A stretch of DNA of 64,000 bases from Streptococcus caballi DSM 19004 (lineage in GTDB: Bacteria > Bacillota > Bacilli > Lactobacillales > Streptococcaceae): contig NZ_KB904074.1 in assembly GCF_000379985.1 (NCBI RefSeq), forward strand, positions 1-64,000. Reading direction: 5' to 3'. The notes below the pieces were generated by a model that saw only the letters and a list, made by a program, of their open reading frames with translations, ran no database searches and was not told the origin of the DNA. Below are positions 7,864-14,878 of the stretch, one piece after another. How positions within the stretch are numbered: the first letter of the stretch is position 1; the number at the start of each line of letters is the position of its first letter. The position numbers were made by a program, and so were the translations under genes.

Positions 7864-8646
7864 TTATAGTAACTGATAAGTCAGTAAAATAGGGCGGTTA
7901 GTGATAAGGTCCTCTATAATCTGGGCATCAATCTTAAAAATATCTTTTAAAATCGCAGTAGTCATGACTTCCTGCACGCTCCCCTTGTATTTGATGGCGC
8001 CATCTTTCATGGCCACCAAATAATCCGAAAAGCGAGCAGATAGATTTAAATCATGAAGCACCATAATGATGGTTTTCTGCGTGTCTTTATTAAGACGTTG
8101 CAACAATTCCAAGACTTCAAGCTGATGATTCATGTCCAGATAGGTTGTGGGCTCGTCCAGAAAAATGGTATCCGTATCTTGAGCTAAGGCCATAGCAATC
8201 CAAACGCGCTGACGTTGACCGCCTGAAAGAGCATCCACATCCAGATTAGCAAATTGGCTGATGCGGGTCACTTCCATAGCCCAATGAATTTTATCTCGAT
8301 CTTTATTGGACAGGCTGCCCATGTATTTTTGGTGAGGATAGCGCCCGTAAGAGACCAATTCATAGACAGAAATCCCTTCGGCAGCTTCCAAGACCTGAGG
8401 GAGAAGAGCCATTTTCTTGGCGACTTCCTTAGTTGGCAAAGTCGCAATGGCCTGACCATCGAGATAGATTTGGCCATCTTTTATAGCCTGAATACGGGTC
8501 AAAGCTTTCAAAAGCGTAGATTTCCCGCAGCCGTTAGCACCAATAATGGTCGTTATCTTTTGCGACGGAATCTCTAGAGATAGATTTTCAATGATGGTCG
8601 TCTTATCATAGGATACGGAAATATTTTCTGCACGGACAGTTGACAT
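7864..8646 (-). CDS. Iron-siderophore ABC transporter ATP-binding protein
   Basis: 260 residues, FepC/FhuC-type ATPase. Walker A GANGCGKST near residue 36, signature LSGGQRQR near residue 141, Walker B DTIFLDEPT near residue 158, and the H-loop VLHDLNLS near residue 197. First gene of the four-gene minus-strand uptake operon. AGGAG lies ahead of the ATG on the minus strand. The 5' leader is long (about 130 bases), with an extended -10 at 8781-8789 and a BOX-like repeat inside it. A Fur/PerR-like site lies further upstream, next to the end of murE. Confidence 0.88.
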   Translation of the reverse strand: MSTVRAENISVSYDKTTIIENLSLEIPSQKITTIIGANGCGKSTLLKALTRIQAIKDGQIYLDGQAIATLPTKEVAKKMALLPQVLEAAEGISVYELVSYGRYPHQKYMGSLSNKDRDKIHWAMEVTRISQFANLDVDALSGGQRQRVWIAMALAQDTDTIFLDEPTTYLDMNHQLEVLELLQRLNKDTQKTIIMVLHDLNLSARFSDYLVAMKDGAIKYKGSVQEVMTTAILKDIFKIDAQIIEDLITNRPILLTYQLL

Positions 8647-8665
8647 TTATTTTCTCCTTTCTAGA

Positions 8666-8759
8666 TACTCTTTGAAAATCAAAGGTATACGTGTTGCCAT
8701 CAGCTTGCATATCTTATATGGTCTATACTTTGTCGGCTTGTCTATTTTTGATTTTCTTT
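8666..8759. repeat. BOX-like MITE in the siderophore operon leader
   Basis: A ~95-bp element begins ATACTCTTTGAAAATCAAA and ends TTTGATTTTCTTTTAGCAT. The inner 10 bases of the ends (8674-8683 and 8747-8756) are perfect inverted repeats, and the left end resembles the boxA module of pneumococcal BOX elements (ATACTCTTCGAAAATC). Because it lies between promoter and start codon it would fold in the mRNA. Assignment to BOX is by memory of the consensus. Confidence 0.4.
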
Positions 8760-8780
8760 TAGCATCAAATATGTCTAAAC

Positions 8781-8789
8781 ATTATAGCA
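8781..8789 (-). promoter_or_regulatory. Siderophore operon promoter (-10 element)
   Basis: On the minus strand TGC-TATAAT, an exact extended -10. No clear -35 is visible, as is common for extended -10 promoters. Confidence 0.5.
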
Positions 8790-8868
8790 TAGAAAAAAAG
8801 CTTAAAAAAGCCTTTTTGCGATATTTTCAGAATTTTTTAACTTGTTTAGAATGGTTAAAAATAATATC

Positions 8869-8887
8869 AAGAATGATTATTATTTAG
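8869..8887. promoter_or_regulatory. Fur/PerR-like box upstream of the siderophore operon
   Basis: AAGAATGATTATTATTTAG matches 13 of 19 positions of the classic Fur box as I remember it and contains the PerR-type core ANAATNATTNT exactly. It is about 85 bases upstream of the -10, further than a simple repressor site, so its function is uncertain. Confidence 0.3.
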
Positions 8888-8892
8888 CAGCT

Positions 8893-10338
8893 TTAGAGAT
8901 ATCTTTTCGCTACTTCAATGTCGCCTGCGTAGGCTGCACGCTGACCTTTTACAATTTGGAAGGCATCAGCGCCTTTTCCTGCAATAACGACAGCATCTTT
9001 TTCACTTGTAGTCATGAGCAGAGCAACCTTAATAGCTTCTTCGCGGTCAACGATAATGTCAACTGGCCGTGTGATATGGCTGGCGATTTCTTCTGAAATT
9101 TTTTGCGGATTTTCATTGTTAGGATCGTCAGCCGTTAGAATGACTGTTAGATTAGGATGGGCATTGATGACGTGACCAAAGTCAGCACGACGACTTTCGC
9201 CCTTATTACCTGGAGCCCCTAAGACAAGAATGACCTGACCTTTTTGATGCTCTTCAACAACGGATAAGAGTTTTTCAAGGCTATCACCGTTATGGGCATA
9301 ATCCACAAAAACTTTGGCGCCATTTTTTTGAGTCAGCACCTCCATACGACCAGGTACGCTCGTTTCTGCAATACCCTTTTGGATGTCCGCTAAATTTGCT
9401 CCCAAACGTAAGCAAGCAAGCCCAGCTGCGACAGCATTTTCTTGATTAAAAGAGCCAATCAATTGGATATCATAATGTCCAGCTAGTTTACCTGTTAAGT
9501 CAAAGGTAAAAGCAGAACTGTTTGAGAAGCTATTCTCAGTTTGCTTGCCATAGAAATCATGGATTTTAGACGCAACCTGCTCAGCCACTACATCAAAATG
9601 ATCCATGCCAGCATTAACTACAACAGCTCGGCTATTGTCCATTAAAAGGCGCTTATGATAGAAATAATCCTCGAAAGTTGGATGCTCAATCGGTCCAATG
9701 TGGTCAGGGCTTATGTTAAGAAAGACACCAAGGTCGAACGTTAGACCGTAAACGCGTTTAACGAGATAAGCTTGGCTAGAGACTTCCATGATAAGGTGGG
9801 TCATGCCATTGTCAACTGCTTCAGCCATCATTCTAAAGAGATCCAAACTTTCAGGTGTTGTCAATTGTGACTTGAAGAAAGTTTTACCATCAAGAGTTGT
9901 GTTCATGGTGGAGAACATGGCTGGCTTGTGACTTTGCTTAAGGATGTGATAAGCAAAATAAGCTGCTGTTGTCTTACCCTTAGTGCCAGTGAAAGCTAGA
10001 ATTCTGAGTTTGTCTTGGGGATTACCATAGAAGATCATGGCAACAAGGCTCATGGCTTGTTTGATATCATTGACAATGATGGCAGAAATGCCAACTTGGT
10101 AATCTATTTCGGAAATATAACACTTAAGACCTGCCTGCACCGCTTTTTCCAAATACTCGCTCTTGAAAGTTGATCCCTTGGCAAAGAAGAGTGTAGACTC
10201 ATCCACGTCGCGGCTGTCATAACTGAGTTTTTCAAAAGTCAGACTTGTCAAGTTGTAATGGTAATGCCCATCAATCATGACTTCTCGCAGGTTGTGGTCA
10301 TTTTTTAAGACATCTAATGTTTTTTCGATACTAATCAT
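8893..10338 (-). CDS. murE: UDP-N-acetylmuramoyl-tripeptide synthetase, L-lysine-adding
   Basis: 481 residues. Adds the third residue, L-lysine, to UDP-MurNAc-L-Ala-D-Glu in the cytoplasm. The Mur-ligase ATP loop is [14 protein letters not shown] (near residue 117), the central domain has [15 protein letters not shown] and [12 protein letters not shown], and the C-terminal domain carries DDPNNE (near residue 406), the motif of lysine-type instead of diaminopimelate-type enzymes. The start [11 protein letters not shown] aligns with the pneumococcal protein. The upstream -10 ends 8 bases before the ATG and no Shine-Dalgarno is present. It is divergent from a MurJ-type flippase gene, as in S. 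pneumoniae. Confidence 0.95.
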   Translation of the reverse strand: MISIEKTLDVLKNDHNLREVMIDGHYHYNLTSLTFEKLSYDSRDVDESTLFFAKGSTFKSEYLEKAVQAGLKCYISEIDYQVGISAIIVNDIKQAMSLVAMIFYGNPQDKLRILAFTGTKGKTTAAYFAYHILKQSHKPAMFSTMNTTLDGKTFFKSQLTTPESLDLFRMMAEAVDNGMTHLIMEVSSQAYLVKRVYGLTFDLGVFLNISPDHIGPIEHPTFEDYFYHKRLLMDNSRAVVVNAGMDHFDVVAEQVASKIHDFYGKQTENSFSNSSAFTFDLTGKLAGHYDIQLIGSFNQENAVAAGLACLRLGANLADIQKGIAETSVPGRMEVLTQKNGAKVFVDYAHNGDSLEKLLSVVEEHQKGQVILVLGAPGNKGESRRADFGHVINAHPNLTVILTADDPNNENPQKISEEIASHITRPVDIIVDREEAIKVALLMTTSEKDAVVIAGKGADAFQIVKGQRAAYAGDIEVAKRYL

Positions 10339-10345
10339 AGTTTCT

Positions 10346-10396
10346 ATTTTAGACTTTAAGTTAGCGTTTTACAAGTCTCAAGCAAAAGTTTATAAT
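10346..10396. promoter_or_regulatory. Divergent murE / murJ promoters with overlapping -35 boxes
   Basis: Plus strand: TTTACA (10368-10373), 17-bp spacer, TATAAT (10391-10396). Minus strand: TTGTAA (10374-10369), 17-bp spacer, TAAAAT (10351-10346). The two -35 hexamers share five base pairs, so the polymerases should compete. The minus-strand transcript would begin at or next to the murE ATG (10338). Confidence 0.65.
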
Positions 10397-10428
10397 GAAT
10401 TTATTACTAACTTTTGGAAAGAAAATGT

Positions 10429-12072
10429 ATGTCTGAAAAAAACACAAAATTGTCTCAACAGGAACAGATGGTCAAGGGAACCGCTTGGTTGACCGCAGGT
10501 AATTTTATCAGCCGTTTGTTGGGAGCTGCTTATATCATTCCTTGGTATGCCTGGATGGGCAAATATGCAGCAGAAGCCAATGCTCTTTTTGGAATGGGCT
10601 ACGAAATATATGCCCTCTTTTTATTGATTTCAACGGTAGGCATTCCTGTTGCCGTAGCCAAGCAGGTTTCAAAGTATAATACGTTGGGTGATCCCCAAAA
10701 AAGTGTTTATCTGGTTCGTAAGATTCTACACTTTATGTTAATCTTGGGAGCCGTTTTTGCAGTCATCATGTATGTGGGATCGCCTCTCTTTGCCAGCATG
10801 AGCCGCGGTGGTCAAGAATTAGTCCCGGTCTTGCGCAGTCTGACGCTGGCTGTTCTGGTATTTCCATCTATGAGTGTCCTGCGTGGCTTTTTTCAAGGTT
10901 TTAATAATTTAAAACCTTACGCGGTTAGTCAAATCGCAGAACAGGTCGTCCGTGTGATTTGGATGTTATTAACGACTTTCTTTATTATGAAGATGGGTTC
11001 TGGCAATTACCTGAATGCTGTGACTCAGTCAACCTTTGCTGCTTTTATCGGGATGTTTGCCAGCATTGCTACGCTGGTCTACTTCCTTTGGAAGACCAAT
11101 CTGCTATCAGGCCTTTTTGGCAAGAAGCCAGCTAACATTGATATTGATACCAAGGAATTGATCATTGAGACAGTTAAGGAAGCTATTCCTTTTATCATTA
11201 CAGGTTCAGCCATTCAGGTTTTTAAGCTCATTGACCAATTTACCTTTGGAAATACCATGGCGCTTTTCACCGATTATTCAAATCGTGAGCTAAAGGTTAT
11301 GTTTGCCTACTTTTCATCTAATCCTGGCAAGGTAACTATGATTTTAATTGCTGTTGCGACAGCTATTGCCGGTGTGGGTATTCCCCTGTTGACCGAAAAT
11401 TATGTCAAAGAGGATCGCAAAGCTGCGGCGCGTTTGGTTGTTAATAATCTTCAAATGCTGACGATTTTTATCATTCCAGCTATCATGGGTTCCGTTATAC
11501 TGGCTAAACCGCTCTACACTGTCTTTTATGGCCTACCGCAAGGTCAGGCACTAGGACTTTTTGTTGCTTCGCTTTTGCAGACTATTATTCTATCAATTTA
11601 CACTGTTTTGGCGCCAATGCTGCAAGCTCTCTTCGAAAATCGCAAAGCTATGCGCTATTTTGCCTATGGTGTTGTTGTTAAACTAGTGCTTCAAGTGCCA
11701 CTAATCTATCTCTTCCACGCTTATGGACCAATCTTATCAACAGCTGTAGCTTTGATTTTACCAATCGTACTTATGTATCGTCGCATTCATGAGATTACAG
11801 GTTTCAATCGAAAGGCTGTCAGTCGCAACGCACAGCTGGTTCTGATTTTAGCCTTCCTTATGGCAGCTGTGGTTTTTGCGGGGAATTGGCTACTCAATCT
11901 CATTCTACCAAGTAATGGACGTATCGCCAGCGTCTTCTATTTGGTCATTATCGGCGCTCTGGGCATCATCGTCTATGGCTTTCTGACTCTCCTGACCCGC
12001 CAGCTGGACAAATTGTTGGGTTCTAAAGCAGAAGACCTGCGCCAAAAATTGCGCATCAAAGCTATCCGTTAG
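10429..12072 (+). CDS. murJ: Polysaccharide/lipid II flippase, MurJ/YtgP (SpoVB) family
   Basis: 547 residues with about 14 hydrophobic helices, MATE-like MVF fold. In streptococci the YtgP orthologue next to murE flips lipid II across the membrane. Features are the N-terminal AWLTAGNFISRLLGAAYIIP amphipathic/helix 1 segment, the conserved STVGIPVAVAKQVSKYN loop near residue 72, MSVLRGFFQGFNN near residue 150 and a long cytoplasmic loop near residues 224-260. GGAAAG lies 8 bases before ATG 10429. The divergent arrangement with murE fits a shared role in wall precursor supply. It could instead handle another polyprenyl-linked sugar, but synteny favours lipid II. Confidence 0.8.
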   Translation: MSEKNTKLSQQEQMVKGTAWLTAGNFISRLLGAAYIIPWYAWMGKYAAEANALFGMGYEIYALFLLISTVGIPVAVAKQVSKYNTLGDPQKSVYLVRKILHFMLILGAVFAVIMYVGSPLFASMSRGGQELVPVLRSLTLAVLVFPSMSVLRGFFQGFNNLKPYAVSQIAEQVVRVIWMLLTTFFIMKMGSGNYLNAVTQSTFAAFIGMFASIATLVYFLWKTNLLSGLFGKKPANIDIDTKELIIETVKEAIPFIITGSAIQVFKLIDQFTFGNTMALFTDYSNRELKVMFAYFSSNPGKVTMILIAVATAIAGVGIPLLTENYVKEDRKAAARLVVNNLQMLTIFIIPAIMGSVILAKPLYTVFYGLPQGQALGLFVASLLQTIILSIYTVLAPMLQALFENRKAMRYFAYGVVVKLVLQVPLIYLFHAYGPILSTAVALILPIVLMYRRIHEITGFNRKAVSRNAQLVLILAFLMAAVVFAGNWLLNLILPSNGRIASVFYLVIIGALGIIVYGFLTLLTRQLDKLLGSKAEDLRQKLRIKAIR

Positions 12073-12084
12073 TCGGATAATAGC

Positions 12085-12115
12085 AGAGCTAAGTCACAAA
12101 GGCTTGGCTCTTTTT
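12085..12115 (+). terminator. murJ terminator
   Basis: AGAGC (12085-12089) pairs with GCTCT (12107-12111), extended by weaker TAAG/CTTG pairs, followed by T5. Confidence 0.65.
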
Positions 12116-12124
12116 CATACTCTC

Positions 12125-12188
12125 AACCTGTCCTAATCTCACTAGAACATATGCTTACTGAATAAATCCGATTACAGACAGGTTTTTC
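12125..12188 (+). other. Long-loop inverted repeat in the murJ-metB gap
   Basis: AACCTGTC (12125-12132) pairs with GACAGGTT (12177-12184) and runs into TTTT. The 44-base loop makes it a doubtful terminator. The rest of 12190-12330 shows no coding frame or clear element. Confidence 0.3.
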
Positions 12189-12340
12189 TGCCTTTCAGAT
12201 GGGAAATTCTTATTTTTGTAGAGCTCAGTTGAAAACTTGCCAAGTACTGTTTTGATCTGCCAAGTTCCTATGATTGTTAGGGAAAATTTATCCTTGTTAC
12301 TAATTTCGCCTGAATGTCAACTGATTTGGTAAATTTGGGC

Positions 12341-12357
12341 TATAGTTATTTTTTATA
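12341..12357. promoter_or_regulatory. Met-box-like site upstream of the transsulfuration genes
   Basis: TATAGTTATTTTTTATA keeps the left half-site TATAGTT and the outer TATA of the streptococcal methionine LysR-type box (TATAGTTTNAAACTATA as I recall it). It is about 57 bases upstream of the -10 at 12414, a suitable place for a LysR activator. Confidence 0.35.
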
Positions 12358-12410
12358 GCTAATTATTGAGAAATAGAATAATACAAATGTCCCTGAAAAT
12401 AGTGAATAAG

Positions 12411-12419
12411 TGGTAGAAT
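12411..12419 (+). promoter_or_regulatory. metB promoter (-10 element)
   Basis: Extended -10 TGG-TAGAAT, 32 bases ahead of the metB ATG. The -35 region (CCCTGA) is poor, which suits an activator-dependent promoter. Confidence 0.5.
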
Positions 12420-12451
12420 AGTATCAACGTACTTAGAAAAGGGGTTATAGG

Positions 12452-13546
12452 ATGACAAAAGAATATCGTTTAGAAACTATTTTAGCACATACAGGAATTA
12501 AATCAGACGAAGCAACTGGGGCTTTAGCGGCACCAATTCATTTTTCTACAACTTATCAACACCCAGAGTTCGGGCATTCGACCGGTTTCGACTACACTAG
12601 AACTAAAAATCCGACTCGGGCAACCTTGGAGAAAACCTTAGCAGCTATTGAAAAGGCTGACTATGCCATTGCAACTAGTTCTGGCATGAGTGCGATTGTC
12701 TTGGCATTTGAAATCTTTCCAGTTGGCAGCAAGGTGGTGGCTGCGCGTGACCTCTATGGTGGTTCTTTCCGCTGGTTTAATGATAAGGAAAAAGAAGGAC
12801 GTTTTTTCTTTAGTTATGCTAATAGCCAATCTGAAATGATTTCAGCAATCAACGAAGATACGGATATTGTTTATATTGAGACTCCAACTAATCCGCTCAT
12901 GATTGAATTTGACATTCAAAAGATTGCCAAAATTGCTCATGACAGGGGAGCCAAGGTTATTGTGGATAATACTTTCTACAGCCCTATCTATCAAAATCCA
13001 ATTCCTCTTGGGGCTGACATCGTGGTTCATTCTGCCACAAAATACTTGTCCGGGCACAACGATGTTTTGGCTGGTGTGGTCATTACCAACGATCAAGCAA
13101 TTTATGATAAACTCTTTTACAATCTTAACACGACAGGACCAAACCTATCGCCATTTGATTCTTACATGTTGATGCGCGGTCTTAAAACCCTCAAACTTCG
13201 CATAGAAAAGTCTACTCAGAATGCTCTTGAAGTGGTTAAATTCTTGGAAAATGAACCTGAAGTTAAGGAAGTTCTCTATCCTGGCAAGGGCGGTATGATT
13301 TCCTTTAAAGTCAAAGACCAAACCAAGATTCCAAATCTGATTAATCGTTTGGATGTCTTTACATTTGCAGAAAGTTTGGGAGGTGTTGAATCTCTCATCA
13401 CCTATCCAACAACTCAGACCCATGCCGACATTCCTGCGGATGTGCGCGCTTCCTATGGATTAACTGATGACTTGCTTCGTTTATCCATTGGTATCGAAGA
13501 TGCCCAAGATTTGATTGATGATTTGAAGGCAGCGTTGGAGGCATAA
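12452..13546 (+). CDS. metB: Transsulfuration PLP enzyme (cystathionine gamma-synthase/lyase type)
   Basis: 364 residues, Cys/Met-metabolism PLP-dependent family (aspartate aminotransferase fold). It acts in the interconversion of cysteine and homocysteine. Visible: the FDYTRTKNPTR substrate/PLP loop near residue 50, SSGMSAI near residue 75, YIETPTNP near residue 135, and the PLP lysine in HSATKYLSGHND near residue 196. AAAGGGG lies 10 bases before the ATG. The next gene (a MalY/PatB C-S lyase) begins 2 bases later, so the pair probably runs cysteine to cystathionine to homocysteine. Gamma-synthase and gamma-lyase activities cannot be told apart from sequence alone. Confidence 0.85.
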   Translation: MTKEYRLETILAHTGIKSDEATGALAAPIHFSTTYQHPEFGHSTGFDYTRTKNPTRATLEKTLAAIEKADYAIATSSGMSAIVLAFEIFPVGSKVVAARDLYGGSFRWFNDKEKEGRFFFSYANSQSEMISAINEDTDIVYIETPTNPLMIEFDIQKIAKIAHDRGAKVIVDNTFYSPIYQNPIPLGADIVVHSATKYLSGHNDVLAGVVITNDQAIYDKLFYNLNTTGPNLSPFDSYMLMRGLKTLKLRIEKSTQNALEVVKFLENEPEVKEVLYPGKGGMISFKVKDQTKIPNLINRLDVFTFAESLGGVESLITYPTTQTHADIPADVRASYGLTDDLLRLSIGIEDAQDLIDDLKAALEA

Positions 13547-13547
13547 G

Positions 13548-14711
13548 ATGGGACAATATGATTTCACAACTAGACCAAACCGTTTAAATCAACATACTAT
13601 GAAATGGCATAGCAGTGAAAGTAATCCTGACCTCTTGCAAATGTGGGTCGCTGATATGGATTTTCTCCCGGTGCCAGAAATTAAGCAAGCCGTTATTGAT
13701 TATGGGAAAGAACACATTTTTGGCTATCCTTATCCTAGCGATGCGCTCTATCAATCTATTATTAATTGGGAAAAAGCAGAGCATGGTTATGAAACCAGTA
13801 AGAATAAGATTGTTTTGATTGAAGGTGTGGTGCCGGCTATATCAGTTGCTATTCAAGCTTTTACTAAAGAAGGTGACAGTGTTCTGATTAATACACCAGT
13901 CTATCCACCCTTTGCTCGCTCTATCCGTCTCAACAACCGACGCTTGATTTCAAATTCTCTGCTTATCAAGGATAGCCATTTTGAGATTGATTTTGACAAG
14001 TTAGAACAGGATATTGTTGAGAATGATGTTAAATTGTATGTGCTTTGTAGCCCTCACAATCCTGGAGGACGTGTTTGGACAGCAGAAGAACTGAAAAAAA
14101 TTGGTAAAATCTGTCAAAAACATGGCGTCATTCTGGTTTCAGATGAAATTCACCAAGATTTGGCTCTTTTTGGCAACAAACACCATTCTTTCAATACACT
14201 TGATGACAGTTTCAAAGATTTTAGCTTGATTTTGTCATCCGCGACTAAGACTTTTAACATTGCAGGCACTAAGAATAGCTTTGCTATTATTGAAAACGAC
14301 CAGCTGCGCAAGTCTTTCCAGAGACAGCAGTTAGCTAACAATCAGCATGAGGTGCCAACGATTGGTCTCATTACAACTGAGGCCGCCTTCACTTATGGTA
14401 AGCCATGGCTGGAAGAATTGAAGACAGTCCTAGAGAAAAATATTGATTATGTTGTAGATGAACTAAGTCAAAAGACTAAAATCAAGGTGATGAAACCAGA
14501 GGGGACTTACCTGATTTGGTTGGATTTTTCAGCCTATAGCATTGAGCAACCAGAACTTGATGAAAGATTGCAAAAAGAAGCTAAGGTCGTTCTTAACAAC
14601 GGAGCCTCTTTTGGTAAAGAAGGTCAAACTTATGCTCGTTTTAACGTTGCGGCACCCTTTATAACTGTGAAAGAAGCTATTCAGCGGATTGTCAGAGTAT
14701 TTTCAAAATAA
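13548..14711 (+). CDS. MalY/PatB-family C-S lyase (cystathionine beta-lyase)
   Basis: 387 residues, fold type I PLP enzyme. It cleaves cystathionine to homocysteine, pyruvate and ammonia, and related enzymes release hydrogen sulfide from cysteine. Signatures: LQMWVADMDFLP near residue 29, SPHNPGGRVW near residue 168, and the PLP lysine in SSATKTFNIAGTKNS near residue 229. It lies 2 bases after metB with GGAGG inside the metB end as ribosome site, so it is translationally coupled. A hairpin terminator closes the two-gene operon. It is often named patB, malY or metC in streptococci. Confidence 0.88.
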   Translation: MGQYDFTTRPNRLNQHTMKWHSSESNPDLLQMWVADMDFLPVPEIKQAVIDYGKEHIFGYPYPSDALYQSIINWEKAEHGYETSKNKIVLIEGVVPAISVAIQAFTKEGDSVLINTPVYPPFARSIRLNNRRLISNSLLIKDSHFEIDFDKLEQDIVENDVKLYVLCSPHNPGGRVWTAEELKKIGKICQKHGVILVSDEIHQDLALFGNKHHSFNTLDDSFKDFSLILSSATKTFNIAGTKNSFAIIENDQLRKSFQRQQLANNQHEVPTIGLITTEAAFTYGKPWLEELKTVLEKNIDYVVDELSQKTKIKVMKPEGTYLIWLDFSAYSIEQPELDERLQKEAKVVLNNGASFGKEGQTYARFNVAAPFITVKEAIQRIVRVFSK

Positions 14712-14716
14712 AATAT

Positions 14717-14747
14717 AAAGCTGAGGGACAAGAAATTCTCGGCTTTT
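14717..14747 (+). terminator. metB-patB operon terminator
   Basis: AAAGCTGAG pairs with CTCGGCTTT (one G-T wobble) 6 bases after the stop codon, followed by a short T run. Confidence 0.65.
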
Positions 14748-14801
14748 CATATCAATCATATATTAAAATAGTTTAATAATTATATTTTATATAATAAAAA
14801 A

Positions 14802-14830
14802 TTGTTAAAATATAAAATTAATGTTACAAT
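14802..14830 (+). promoter_or_regulatory. Fructosyltransferase promoter
   Basis: TTGTTA (14802-14807), 17-bp spacer and extended -10 TGT-TACAAT (14822-14830), set in a very AT-rich tract (14760-14820) that may act as an UP-type element. Confidence 0.65.
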
Positions 14831-14878
14831 ATAGTTGGTACTTTGTAATTACTAATAAAAGAAAAGAAGGAACAAAAG

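Noticed and set aside
8672-9096. Plus-strand short frames between the siderophore operon and murE
   Set aside because: They overlap the repeat element and the 3' end of murE in antisense, without ribosome sites.
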